From assembly GCA_022661535.1 (NCBI GenBank), contig JAKULF010000011.1:806001-870000 (forward strand): a stretch of 64,000 bases of DNA, read 5' to 3'. How positions within the stretch are numbered: position 1 is the first letter of the stretch; every line of letters starts with the position of its first letter. The notes under the pieces are model-generated. The model was not told the origin of the DNA. It made no database searches and saw nothing but the letters and a program-made list of their open reading frames with translations. This DNA is from Eutypa lata. Lineage: Eukaryota > Ascomycota > Sordariomycetes > Xylariales > Diatrypaceae. A program made the translations under genes and the position numbers. Below are positions 10,558-23,373 of this stretch, one piece after another.

Positions 10558-12069
10558 AGACTCGATGAATGTATGTTTATATATATATATAGATTTTCTG
10601 CCTGGGTTGGAGACTTAATATATGTCTTTATTAAGCTTTCTAATCCAGTGTATTTATAATAACAATAGTGCCTTTTTCACTGCGCCCTTCACGTCCATCA
10701 CACCATCATATATGTATGCGTATATGCGGGGATCCTTGGCCTCCTTTTCGCCCTTCCAATGACTTGCCACACAATTCTTTTAGCATTACAAAGCGATTCT
10801 ACTACTACCCAACGTTAACTCGTATTTTGAATTCGAACAGAGAAAGCCGGCCGGCTGGTTCGGAGTCTCCCTTAACCGTGGGTAAACCTGTCGGGTTCTC
10901 TGGTGGTGATTAGTGTGATGAGCACGTCATTTTTTTTAAATGTCCTAAAATGGTCTTTATTTCTTCCAACGGTTGCGTCAGGTTGCTATAACTTTCTGGG
11001 GTAAGTACTTAGACCAGGGTTATTATTTCCCCACATCTAGTATATGTTTAGTCAGCCATCTTCATTAGACGACAAGTCATAGAGCTCTAGTTGAAATGAG
11101 TCAGTCCGTCTACGTATAATTGACATTTATCTCCGATCAGTTACCAATTCCCGGAATGAACCCAGCATAGAACGACGCTCTTTGAAATCAGTATAATATT
11201 ATTCATCCAGGCGTTAGCTAATAATCTGTTGTTGTGTAGTAGACGTTACTAGACTTTCTACTTAGACAGGGACAAAGTTCCTGTATGATATTCTACATAG
11301 TAACTACTGCCCATTGTCAAGGTGATCCAAACAAAGTATATATATAATAAATATAATAAAATATCATTTAACTTTGCAATACACATGACATCCATGATCG
11401 AAACCCGAATCAGAAAATAAAGTTTCTGAGAACTATGATAACTACTGAGATAATTGTTCTCTTACGGATAACGCTTTTCTATTCATTGGTCTTATTCCAA
11501 TCAAATCTCGTCAGTATTTATTATGGGTTTGTTTTCCGCTGAGGAAATACCTACCATTACAAAATTTCTAGGTCGACAGGACGTGGAGTACCAGGGTGCC
11601 TCGAAAGGGGGAGAAGACGAGGAGAGTACCGCTACACGCTGGTGTAAGCCTGTTGGTGCGGTTTGTTATCATGTAGAGAATGGTTGATACTCTGATATCA
11701 AATCTCACTTGACATATCGTTCCCCAGCTATTGTGACGGCACAGGTATGATGACGGGCGCATCTACGGATCTCCACGATAAGGTGAATATGTCAAAACTA
11801 GAGCAAGGAAAGAATCGAAGTGGATGCCGTGCCATGGTAACTACTCTTTAGGGATACATCCTATCTTCAGGGTGATATCCACCTATTGTGCTCCCTATTA
11901 TACATACAGACCTGTTAGGCACCTGTCGTGACAGTCATTCTACCTCTGGGTTGTTGTTACGACATGCATGTATGTATATGTTCGGCAGTCACTAAGGTAG
12001 CCAGCCAACCAGACAGCCTGGTAGTCAGTCATATAAATGATAATAAGAAATCACCCTTCCAACAATTAG
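10558..12069. other. Intergenic, 1.5 kb, no gene recognised
   Basis: AT-rich upstream flank of the CmcJ-like gene. Short frames (10668-10913, 11568-11762) lack motifs. TATATA stretches occur at 10577 and 11337. Confidence 0.55.
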
Positions 12070-12249
12070 AAGCCAGGTTAGTGTAGTGGTAACACGTCAC
12101 AAAGAACAATTGAAGACCTCGGGTTCGATGCCCTGTGGCTGCACCAATGTGCACCACAGAACATCCGGGTGCATCTTCACACCCTGTGAGAATATTCCAC
12201 CTCCACAGAACGGCAAAAAGAAGACCCAGGTTCGAATCCTTTTTTTTTC
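12070..12249 (+). pseudogene. tRNA-derived element (degenerate tRNA or SINE-like)
   Basis: Around 12079 is an A-box match (TAGTGTAGTGG) inside a D-arm-like GTG...CAC hairpin. About 40 nt on is a B-box-like GGGTTCGATGCCC (12121-12133). The preceding bases AGCCA at 12070 could pair with TGGCT at 12136-12140 as a short acceptor stem. About 100 nt further on, GAAGACC..GGTTCGA recurs at 12220-12239 (GACCCAGGTTCGAATCC), followed at once by nine T, a Pol III-type terminator. The anticodon and T stems do not fold cleanly, so a functional tRNA is unlikely. A repeated tRNA 3' half, or a tRNA-headed SINE copy, is the simplest reading. Confidence 0.4.
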
Positions 12250-12388
12250 TATTTTTTTCCCATTCAATATTTCAAAGCACTACCGAGGAGGCACTAGCTA
12301 AATATCGGTTGAGTTGTCATAGACCTCTGGTTGCTATGGATCGGTTGCGGGCGATGTGCGTCTTTGCAACATTCAATTTAGAAGCCGG

Positions 12389-12751
12389 CTAGATTTTCCC
12401 ACTAGCAGTGCAACCAGCAAACCCACAAGTATCAACCGTAAATTCGCAGGCGGAGCTGAAGACACCTGCCCTTGAAATCCCTCCTGCCAGCCAGCATAGG
12501 TAGCTATCCACGAGACCAACATAGGCGGCCACGGCGGCCATGACGGTATATAGAGCGATGTAGTTCCGCTGGCCGTAAAGGGCGAAAATAACGAAGCCTA
12601 TGGTGGCGATACGTGATGGGCCGAGGAACATAATGCATTCAAGGTTTTGTATTTTATTCCTTGCTAGGTGGGACTGCCCAACGCCGATCAAGAGTAGCTG
12701 ATAGCCAAGCCAAGGGAACGTACACATTGCGATGCAAGATATGGGTCTCAT
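12389..12751 (-). pseudogene. Possible remnant of a DUF4267-type small membrane protein
   Basis: A 120-codon frame contains two or three hydrophobic segments and the stretch IGFVIFALYGQRNYIALYTV. This resembles the RD-hG-ilAlyg-R-aLg-vm core of small four-helix DUF4267 proteins. The C-terminal third turns Cys/Gly-rich and does not look like the family, and the usual N-terminal helix is not obvious, so it may be a decayed copy or a chance resemblance. No introns restore a better model by eye. It lies in a gene-poor, accessory-looking tract. Confidence 0.25.
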
Positions 12752-14897
12752 TGTTGGATAATGGGGTACCGGTAGTTCAGGGTGAAGGCGATAGCAGCAG
12801 TCTCTTCGTAGACTCGTAGCATAAGTGATTGCAAGTCATATCATTGATACTTACCTAATTATTTATTAGGGGGCAGATATTCTGGATATATCAAACATAA
12901 GTTAAAGTTCTGCTCTTCCTATGAAAATATACGAAATACCTACGTCGTGCCATAATTATACAGATCTGCACGTCTTATATGTGCTCTTAAGTGTGGATTT
13001 TTAGAGGATAGTCTGTCTATATGAGGGGGTTATAGCTTACTCCTGAATGTCCAAAAAGGGGTCTTGGCATTCTTTGAATAGCCCCAGCTATAGTACCCAT
13101 AGCTGCTGATAATTTACTAGTTCTTAATATTTCGATGATAAAGAGCCTCCTTTAATATGATATTGGTATTTATGAACTTAGGTCAACATATAGCTCTAAA
13201 CCTATCCCAGCGAGAGCTATCCCAGTGTGGCTCTAACATATTAGTCTATGCCCAATAACTCTAGAACATAGGGAGTACGGTTCGATATTACTAACACTGC
13301 AGGCGCCCGGGTCTAAATAACGTACTGGAAATTTAGTACCTAATCAGCACCTCGCGGTGTTGCAGTATGTGAGCCGTGTCGGGTTTGCCTTACGCTCTTT
13401 GTAAATACACATCGTAAAAAGCTAAATAATAATCACAATTATTCCTGCCCGGTCACATTCGTAAGGAGTCAAACAGTGTGATGTTTGGTGGTTAGGCTAT
13501 GGCTCAGTTCATATGACCAGAGCCTGCATGTGAACCATGGAGGCCATGAAAGGCATCTACCCACCACCACTGTGATTCGCATATAAGCGACTCTCAGCAA
13601 TCTAATAAAACCACTATATATAAGCTTATTAGCCTGTCTGTCCGTGTATGTAGACAGTGGCTGACTTCATCAACTCAACTACTATTAAACGACTTGTAAA
13701 TGGCCTCACCGGAACTTATACTTAGCCAGCCTCACTGTTGGACTAGGTAGGGCTTTAACGCCACGAGTTTTCACCACCACCAGCACTACTTTCTTTTGCA
13801 CATTATCTGTAGGGCTGACTAATGATCCTTGGAGCCTTAGTAAAGGGTAATTCTAGTTAGGATAACTTACATTAGGAACTTACACATTTCGGCACGAGAG
13901 TCAAAAGATCAGAATCGATCAACGATTCCAAGACCATCTATGTAGGTAAATACTACCTTCAGTTTCTAAGATATTAAAAAGGCAACCATGGGGACACACA
14001 GGCATGGGCAACGTGGCAGAAAATGTTTCGCGGAAAATGGTTTGCAGTTAGCCTTTAGGCCCGTTAGTTACAGTGAGGCTTAGAACTTCACACATAATTG
14101 GACACATCAGGCAGATTAGGCAATGCTGTAGAGGCCTTATTGGACAAGCCGTGCATGGTATAGTTTGGCCCCAAAATGTGCCATATTTTCGCTCAATTGT
14201 TATATTCTTAGGGAGGTAGGGAGGCGCCAATCTTGCGCAGCAGGCTGGATGGGGATGCGTTATGACCCGATTCGATTACCTTACAGGCTCTCCATACAAC
14301 CCAGCGGTATGATGTAACCCATCATCATAGTATGGATACATTGGGGGCTAGGAGATGTAAGCCACCGGGTAGGAGTCAGGCGTACTTATATTTGACGCTG
14401 ACTTGGCCACCTGGTGATTCATTTCCTCAGTTCGTAGCCAGTTATCGCGGGTACTATAACCGCATGCAGCTGTTATCGTAATAAGCATTGTGGTTGGCTA
14501 ATGCTAAGTACTTTTGCGCAAGATGAATGTGCTATGCAGGCATGGGCGGGGATTTGCGATACATCACATACTGAGATGATACCATCATCAGGTGGAATAT
14601 GTAATCATCGCATACACGGAAGGTCTATGTACAGACCGGCTTTGCCAACCCTACCATAAGGTGTAACTGTGTTCATGTTTACTATGGGATGGGAATTTAG
14701 AAGAGGTTGGAATGAAGCAAATCCGACCGGGAATGAAAATGAAGTACCCAAGTACCATACCATTGAGGTCTGCACGGCAATGCAGAACAGGACATCCTTC
14801 GCTAACCTTGCATTTCCCCCTTTTCAATGTACAGTTTTTCGAAGTTCCCCAGATAACGCCTGACCATAACGTCTACTGGTAGACGCACACTCGCTAT
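12752..14897. other. Gene-poor tract, 2.1 kb
   Basis: No gene is recognised. The open frames at 14048-14230 and 14669-14863 are short and lack motifs. Composition is AT-leaning with scattered TATA runs; it may contain decayed coding or transposon sequence that I cannot identify. Confidence 0.5.
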
Positions 14898-15256
14898 ATG
14901 GGCATTACATCCATTCCTGCTCTGGTCGCCCTTGATGTCGATATCAACGAAACGCTGACCTCGTTTGATATCTCTGCAATGTTCCTCTGCAAGCGCTTAA
15001 TTAGTATGAACCAACTCTGCGTACGAAATATCGCAAAAACGAACCTGGCAGCGGTTGCGGTAAGTCATCTTCCGACTTCCTACTTGTCGACCCGTCTTTG
15101 GTGTTATAGACGAATACCTCTTTGTTGCGTGATCCCCTCGATGAAGTTGAAGAGTTGCCTGACATTGTTTTTGATGGAAGTGAAGTAATTATGAAGCAAA
15201 TTGGTCGTTATGGTTTAAAGATGGAAGAGTTTTCAATCGGCCTCGACTGGAAATGA
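14898..15256 (+). CDS. Candidate small two-exon gene, 102 residues, unrecognised
   Basis: Exon 14898-15059 and exon 15110-15256 join in phase 0 over a 50-bp intron with a strong GTAAGT donor and TTATAG acceptor. The second exon reads RDPLDEVEELPDIVFDG then SEVIMKQIGRYGLKMEEFSI before TGA. Its acidic then basic-hydrophobic pattern looks more coding-like than the surroundings. The start is the first Met after an in-frame TAG. I recognise no family, signal peptide or membrane segment. It may be a small protein, the tail of a decayed larger gene, or chance. It sits about 470 bp upstream of the patatin gene on the same strand. Confidence 0.28.
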
Positions 15257-15729
15257 GTCCGGTTTTATGACAAACCGAGTACATTCTTAGGTCCTTCTAG
15301 CAAAGCCCTTGTGCGACACACCTTCATTCCCGTGCCAGCGCCACTGTCAACTCATCTTTACGGATAATATCGTTACTTTGCATGAGATATGCAGCGGATC
15401 ATGGCAAAGCCGGTGACCAACGACCGGTGACCACAAGACTGCCGCTCGATGCAACATGAACTTCAACACGGTCAACCGCAGGTTCTTCCTCTCCATCTTC
15501 AGTTTAAAAAGGGTTATGAACCTGTCCGAGAGAGGCTAGATGCTCTCGAAGGTACGCTCAACTAGATACGATCTCGTGATAATAAATGTCGGCTATAGTA
15601 CAATTGCACGAACTACACGGCAGCCTATATTTCAATCTTCTTGGCCCCTTGCCACATAAGCGTCGATTTTCCTTGTCCAGTCAGTCTCATTTGCTAGCGG
15701 AGCATTCTAACACGGGTTGAACGCATACC
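15257..15729. other. Upstream region of the patatin gene, 0.5 kb
   Basis: No gene recognised; presumably holds the patatin-gene promoter. A short near-repeat CCGGTGACCA occurs at about 15411 and 15425. Confidence 0.5.
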
Positions 15730-17206
15730 ATGACAGACATGAACAACCTCCCCTCTACGAATCAAAACATAACTCGAAATATAGATGAACCTTTACCCAG
15801 GTCTCGACCTCAGGAAGCATGGGCACCAATTGTTTTGTCACTTGGTAAAAAAAAGAAAAGAATACGCCTTTACATTTATCACTGTGCTGACAACATCAAG
15901 ATGGTGGCGGCATCCGAGGCTTGTCTAGTTTATACATTCTAAAACGGATTATGCAAAGGGTTGAAGAACTGGCAGTCGATGATAATCCAGTAGCCGAGGT
16001 CCTCAAAACTCCAGGCAGCACAACATCACCTTGTTATTACTTTGATTTCATTATGGGAACTAGCACTGGCGGGTAACTCAAACCACAGGTATCTAATCCA
16101 TCTCAATGTAGGTACTGACAGAATCAAGGTTAATCGCAACAATGCTCGGTAGACTTCGAATGGATGTGGACGAATGTATAAGTCAATATCAGGATCTCAG
16201 CGTCCGCATATTTACGCCTCGACGGTATCTTCGATTATATAGCGGGGAGCGTCTAAAGGAGTGTATCATCCAAGTCGTACAGAAGCATTGCAAATGCAAA
16301 CCTGAATGTGCGGGCAGCCTAGAACGCTTCAGACAATACGACTTTGCTGAAGAAGGCGACCACATTGGGAATCCAAATTTTACATGCAAAACGTTAGTTT
16401 TCTCAAATAGTGACTATTGTGCTGATAAGCAGTACTCATCCCGTTACAGCATACTCGTTTCACAGCGGCATAGTAACAACGCCGACGAGACGTATTTATT
16501 CCGAAGTTACAATCACAAGCCTAGAAAAGCCGACAATCTCCTTGAACCAAATCCCGGTACACTCGAGCGCAGTGATGTTACGATCTGGGAAGCGTGCCGC
16601 GCAACCTCGGCCGCTCTATTCTACTTCCCGAAAATATATGTCGAAGATCGCTGGCACATGGACGGGGCCGTTGGAGAAAACAACCCTAGCCCTCTGGCTT
16701 GGAATGAGGCTGATCAGATGACCTCGGTACCGGGGTCTAACAGGCCGGGTGCGATCTCCATGCTCGTCAGTCTTGGGACGGGGGCGCCTCGGAAAGAATC
16801 CAGGTTCGGTGGCCCCCTTAAACTAGCAAGATGGATCCGGCGCAATATAACGGATACAAGGAAACCTCACACTTACGTGAGTAGCATAGCGCAGACATCC
16901 GGCTCCCCCTACTATCGCTTTGACGTTGGCCATGGGGAAAGCCATCGCATGGAACACAATGGCATCTCCACTGTCAAGCTATCCGATTGCAAACCTAAGA
17001 CGCTAGATACCCTTCAGGAGTGTACACAGGCATACCTGGGTTGGAAAGGGGCGGATGAGGATGTCCCACAATTGATAGAGGACTGTGCAAATATTCTTCT
17101 AGACCATGCTCGTCGACGTAGGACGGAGGACTCGCAGCGCTGGAAGCGGTTCATTAGCCACCCCAGTCCCGATCACCCACAATATATAAACCCTAATAAT
17201 CCATGA
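15730..17206 (+). CDS. Patatin-like phospholipase
   Basis: Three exons, 15730-15844, 15901-16072 and 16129-17206, give 454 residues; both introns are 56 bp. Splicing rebuilds PIVLSLDGGGIRGLSSLYIL, with the oxyanion-hole DGGGIRG at 39-45 and the nucleophile elbow GTSTG at 91-95 (Ser93). The second catalytic residue is Asp274 in DGAVGENNP. After the domain, VSLGTGAP and a C-terminal helical region (about 330-454) follow, as in fungal patatin proteins. These enzymes hydrolyse acyl chains from phospholipids or galactolipids. In fungi many sit at the head of NACHT or TPR proteins in allorecognition, but this one ends after the lipase part with no NTPase or repeat domain. No signal peptide is visible, so it is probably cytosolic. 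The second acceptor is CAAG rather than CAG/TAG, but only it preserves the frame. All catalytic residues are present, so it looks functional. Confidence 0.9.
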
Positions 17207-20200
17207 GCAAGCTACGACCAGCTCATCCTAATCTTTTATTGGAAAGTGATGGGTAAAATATAACGCGTTGGACTGAAGAAGCTCGCGGCCGGGGTCTAGA
17301 AAGTTATTCTTCACTCCTTGACGTCCACCTACTTATAATCATATCCTTGAACCAATATCAGGGAGATTTTGAGGCCGTGCATTGATATCTCATCAAACGC
17401 CTTTGACAACGCAGATAATAAGGTATGTAATTACCTTCCGAATTTACCGACATGTACTAAACTTTACAAATATGCTCCAGCGAGTGAATTTGTAAAAGGG
17501 ATTCTCTGTTGATTTTCCTTTAGTTAAAACGCCGGTGTGTACCTAGATATCCTCAGAGGATGGCATCCTATAATATTTAGTCACCCAGCAGTCTAAGACT
17601 CCTCGATGAGATGAATTATTTACTGGCATGCTCTTTCGGTGTATATCAACATCAATATATCCTTATGCAGGTAACGTATGTCATAACTACAACATAACTA
17701 TCTTCGAGAGAGTAAAACATACACTCCATGATCACTGGGGACGTATGTTAAAACAGGCTCTACGACGAAAATAGAGGATCTCGCATTTTTCCCCCTTCAA
17801 ACTTCCTATCTTGCAATACCATGAAGTGGCCTCTAACTAATACTAATATTAAGATCTATCAAGGGCTTGCAATCGGATGAGGATTTTCTACCTGAGGTGT
17901 GGTTGCGAGATAGGGTAGGGGAAAACGGTCCATTATAGGCGGTGCTATAACTATAATTAGTCGAGGGATAACCGGTTTGTTTATCCCATTAATAATGTCA
18001 GGGTATTCCGTGGATTCAGCTTCTATTTAGCGGCTAAGTTAGGCACCAGAGGGTATATATAGGGGTATCTGCCCCCTAGGTAGCAAGATACAACAGACGT
18101 CACTAGTCCTTCTATCCTACACCTAATATGTGTTCCTACCTATCAGTCTGTGGGACGTTTCCCTGGAAAATAAAGAGACGTGTAATTATGTTGATATCAG
18201 ATAATCACCCACGTACATTGATAGCAGCCTAACAGACCTTGAGCATTGATTTACCGGCCTGACTAGATAGAGCTTGGACTCATCCAAAATATATCTTTAT
18301 AGAACGTATTCTCATTGCATGCCATTTGCTCACAGATATTAATGCTTGTACGGAAAGATATGTCTGCATACTCAACCAATATAACCAAACATAAGCATCA
18401 AGCCCCGTGAAAACTTCCTAGAAACTTAACTACTCGCAGATAGCACTTCCCAGAAGCTTATTATAACACGAAGACATAAGACAGAGATATATTGTATTAG
18501 ACTAGAGACAAATAGAAAGAGACAAAAGGGGGTTGTAGCTAGGAACACACAATCATTGATTAGGCGCTACTTACCATTTGGAGTTTAATTATCACTACAT
18601 CCGTATGATACAGCCACCAGTTCTCCGCAAATCTCTCAAATAAACACATGGGGACCGGCAACCGTAATCAGCCTCTAGAAATTGCACGTCTACTTCGTTG
18701 GACTTAGCCCATAAGGGGGGTGTAATCAATATGTGAACCTAAACATGCCACACAAGAACAATACTTACGGGTTATCTTAGAAAGCGAAGGTAACCATCGC
18801 GCTAGGCACTCGTTCAACTGATTTATATTAAGTTCCGTGATGACTATCGTAAACTTCCTTTCTATATAACCACTTATTGCGGAAGTAGCATAACAATATT
18901 ATCTGCTAAGTCTATACCACGAAGCCACTAACATCGACTATAATGAATCTTCCAGTGAGGTTTTGTTTCAATATAGAGCCATGTACTTTGTGCTATCATA
19001 TGGCAACTAGGGAGTCGAATACCGTAAATAATTTCTGGGATTTGGACAGGGTGAGTATTAGCGCATAGAAATCACTGAATCCATGGGAAGAATGTATTAT
19101 CATCTAATGCGTAATATAGTACGTAGTGATAAGCATTAACAATAAACACCCCGACTCCTGAATAGAGCTAGCCGACTAAACCAACATGACGAAGAAGAAG
19201 TCGCCGTACGGCGAGAAAGGCATCTCACAGGGAGAGAACTAGATTGTTAAACATACCTAGATATTTGGATATTTTAATAACATATTATTCGTACAGATTA
19301 AACCTCAACCTGAAGTTAGACAAAAGTTGGAATGCATATTCATGCACATCATCGTATGACCCTAGGTTATTCTAAGACAACGGTACTCCGCCGGATTATT
19401 TCTCGACACGATTGATAATGCCATCTACAGAATCCAAAGGCTGTCATCTATCGCCAACTGTATAATCATGTCCGAAGGACATTTTTTTATAGTTAAACTA
19501 CGATGGATCTTCATATTCCAGGGAAATCATGATAAAACAATAGACATGGCTTTCAAAGTCCGGGGCCATGGTTTCATGGCTATGAGTGGGAAGCTCATAG
19601 TCAGGGGCTATACATATAATCCAGCCATCCTTGTATCTTGTTAAATAGATTAGAGAATTGATAAATGCTTAAAACGTACCTGTCTCTAGTTAATAGAAAT
19701 GGAGCATGGTCAGGTCGTGCATTCCAGAGTAAAATAGGCCAGCAGACGTCGGAGTATAGACATCTATCTACCTACACAATCAATTTTAGCAATATAATGG
19801 CGCTGGATTATCTGGACCTCCTGCCTCATATTAGCTACGACCATTGTCTATCTAGCATACATAGGCATCATTTTCTATTCTAGATCTCCTGTAGTACACT
19901 CATAGCTACCTAGTTACGGAGCTATTGCATCTCACGAGAATAACTACATATGTATACACATATTCACTTCTATCCTAGACGACAAGGTCGCTGTGTGGCT
20001 CTGCAGCCGAATAAACTTCTCATCTAAAAGGGTTTCTAGTCGTCACCGGAATAATTTTACGGCTTCGAAGTGGCTTGCGCAAACAAAGAGCCTTGCGGAG
20101 GGAGGGGGGTTCCTCTCACGCCTCCTTAGATTATCTAACGACCAACTCTACTTTTATTGCTTCTTCAGGGTACCATACCATACCTACATTGCAGCCACCG

Positions 20201-21790
20201 GTTTGCAAAGCCCGCCTTTTTCCAGGCTCTCCGGTGGTGGCATCATCTCGAACATACCAAAAGGCGCAGCTCGTACGTTCATCTACCTACATCTAGACCC
20301 TAGAAGAAAAGAACCGTTGCGGCCTTGGCTACTACTACTACTGCTTCTACTACTACCACGTACATAGATCCCGGGTACCTAACTAGATTGGGTCGGACCT
20401 GTGTAACGCGATAAAGCCGTTGCAGTTGCAATTGCAACCCTCCCCCCCCTTTCTCGCATGCACGATAATATAGATACGATCTATCGAATAATAATTTCGT
20501 TCATTCTCCTATTCTGGTACCCTGTCTGCCTACCTATGTATGTGTGGTGCTTCCCCCACCTCTCAAGCCCCCCCTGCAGTACGTATAACCAAAAAGCCAA
20601 TATTTTTTCTTTTCTTTCCTTCTTAATCCAACCCTACTGATATTACCTACCTGCTTAACGCCATCTTCGCCGCCGGGATAACGTGGTAAGTAGAGGTAGT
20701 TGGTGAAAAAGGAGTCGTCCGCCCGCGTGAGGCCCCCCGCGTGTCCCTGCCTACTTTGACCCATCGCCCCGTCGGATTTGGCCCTCCCGACGGGCAGAAG
20801 GAGTCATGATCTAAAGGAATAGTGCATGTTTGTTTGTGTCTTATTCCCGCCCATGTGGTCTTAATTTACTAACCACGTGCGTGTTGATATTAACCTGGAC
20901 CTCGACGGGGCCCGCCTGCCCGGCCCCATCCTCCCGCCAGACTGCGGCTTGCTGCCCCTGGTCGGAAATACACATATACTCTATGCGTTAGGTAGAAAGC
21001 GACCTGTTGGGCTGTCGCGAGGGAGCCACTTACCTGTTACCTACCTACCTACCTACCTAGAACCTAATAGGCATGTCTATAGTGGTTGGAACGCGCGGCG
21101 CAAAGGAAATGGAAAGGCGCTGGTATTCGACATATCATATTCATATAATAGTATCAGCGTTCCGGCGCCGAAGCTGGAAGCTGCTTGCGGCTGAGAATGA
21201 GGGGACCTGTGGAGCCTTGTATTTAGCTAATTTATTAGCTAACGGGGCGCACGTAGAGAGTGCCCGAGTGCTGTTGCTATCTATAGTCTCTAGTCCCATC
21301 ACCGACCCGGCCTGCTCGATATGGCAGAATACTAGAAGAACAATGGAAAGAGGACAAGGGCTGGAGTGGGGACTACGGGACCCGGAGGGTGAAGAGTGAT
21401 AAATCATCTCCTCGGCTACCCAGCTAGCAAGGTGGGTTAGGTAGGTAAGGTAGGCCAAGCTGACTGTCGATCAAGGTGTCGGCATGCGTGCGTACTTGCA
21501 GAGGTGGGCCTACGGTAGGTAGATACCCTAGAGCGATTGAGAAGGAAAAGAAGAAAGAGATACAGGGTGCCAGGAGCGATCCATCTCGTTTTACTTTGGA
21601 AAAGGAACTCCCGCCCCACGGGAAAGCCACGAGCTGAGGATGCAGGCAGGCCGAAAGCAGCAGGTACGATTCCTTCACGAACCCCTTTCGGCCTCCTTTG
21701 ACGTCAGGGACATTAACGCGGCGGAGATTTTTCATCGTCTCCTTGCAAGGGACCAACGTGTTAAATTATGCGAGGGCCATGTCCAACAAC

Positions 21791-21818
21791 CGCGCGCGCG
21801 CGCGAGAGAGAGAGAGAG
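21791..21818 (+). repeat. (CG)7(AG)7 compound microsatellite
   Basis: An alternating CG run of about 14 nt passes directly into an AG run. An alternating CG run is unusual in fungal intergenic DNA. Confidence 0.9.
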
Positions 21819-21843
21819 CAAATTGTCTGGTTGTTAATTAGCT

Positions 21844-21875
21844 TCCGAGCTGACTGCCTTGTAGGTCAGCTCGGA
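21844..21875. repeat. Perfect 11-bp inverted repeat (hairpin)
   Basis: The arms TCCGAGCTGAC (21844-21854) and GTCAGCTCGGA (21865-21875) are exact reverse complements, separated by a 10-nt loop. No gene is nearby. It could be an operator-like palindrome, the end of a small inverted-repeat element, or chance. Confidence 0.85.
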
Positions 21876-23373
21876 GGAACTTCTTGCTTAATAAGTCAGG
21901 TAGGTAGTTACTGTAGGTAAGGTATACCAACTAGTTAAACACGGCGACGTTAGTAATAAGCCGTTATACCTAGAACGAGCAGGCTTGCTGTTGCTCGCCT
22001 ACCTACATTAGCATGCAGGTAGTTTAGCTAACCAGGAGCCCTTGCGCAAATCGGGAAGGGAATAGAGAAAACCGGGGAAGAGGGCGACCCATATTATATA
22101 TCGAGATGACATGATCGCCTTTCCGGTAGACCATTTTAGTTATGTGCCAGGATTCGCGCAGCCAGAGCAGGCAGGCAGGTACGCCAGGCAAGGGGGAATT
22201 GAAGACGGAAAAAATTGGGTGCGGACGCTTTCCGAATTCGGGTGTCGAACAAATCAGCCTGCTCCGTCGAGTTATGATCGATGGAGATTAATAAAAGAAA
22301 AGAGAAAAACTGACAGAAAAACTGGTCCAGCTGGGAGCGACCAGGGCTGCTGGAGTGCCCGTGGCTGGAGCTGGGCTAGCAGCTAGCTATGTGTAGTAGG
22401 GGTTGACGCCCGAACCCATGTATATAGGGCTTGGCGTATTGTAGTTAATTACTACTACACTACTTCGCATTCAGCCCATTCAGCTGCGTGAATGCGTGCC
22501 GAGGATCAACAGCAAGATAAAGAAAGCAAGCATAGGTAAAGAGAGAAAGAGAGGTCTTAGTTCGCTCCGAATGCCGTGTAGTGTAGTGGCAACTTCTCAA
22601 GTGGTGGCTCGAAGGACTTGTGCTACACATCACGCATGTTTCCTCTCCCCCCTTCAGCTAACCGCATCTAATAGGACCAAATGCCAACTTGCATTGCTGA
22701 TCTCCGAGGGAGAGAGCGTGCCTCGAAGGAGATACAGCCAATAGGGAAAAGGTGTCAGCAGCACTCGACCTCGTCGAACGCATCTCGAATGCTTTAGCCA
22801 ATCACGAAACCCGGCTGCCTGGACAAGTTTTCCTCCTGCCGTGAGGTTTTGCTTTACCGCTGCTTATGGGAGAGCGGATATATTGGCGTCATCAACCCTC
22901 CGCCCCCGCCCCTTTTTCTCTTGACTGCGTCTAAGAATAGGCTTTACGAGATATAAGCCAACAAGGATAAGTGTTTGCGTTGCTTGATCAACGATGATTG
23001 AGAATAGTCCCTATCGCGTCAGGCGTTATGTGAATGTAGGGAAAGAATGGTAGGTTATTGTGGTCTTTAGAACTAGAGTAGTAGGTGTGTACGCCTCAAA
23101 TATCCACCTATTCATCATGGCTAAGGGCTCAACTAGTCGACGAATAGATCGATCGGGGAGGCACTGGGTTCTAGTAAGTAATGATGCCTAGTAGATGGTG
23201 AAAACAAGATTTGAGCGATCAACGGGTAGAGTAGCTGGTCGCACGCTCTCTCGCCACCTCTCCCCTCTCGCATACATGGCGTTGGTTCATGTAACCTTTT
23301 TTTTTTTGAATATGTGAGGACCGCCCGTTGCGCCATCATGCCGAGTTACATGAGAGTTACGCGTCACGGTGAT

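Noticed and set aside
17207..20000. RIP-mutated transposon
   Set aside because: TpA is common, but in a hand-counted sample TpA and ApT were about equal, so I cannot claim RIP without a proper index.
19993..20367. 124-codon open frame
   Set aside because: No motif; ends in a CTA-repeat-encoded poly-Leu stretch and has random composition.
20768..20794. 8-bp perfect hairpin CCCGTCGG/CCGACGGG
   Set aside because: Stems of this length with short loops are expected several times by chance in 64 kb.
22572..22640. TAGTGTAGTGG A-box-like sequence with GTGTAG/CTACAC arms
   Set aside because: No convincing B box (GGCTCGAAGGA) and no terminator; probably coincidence.
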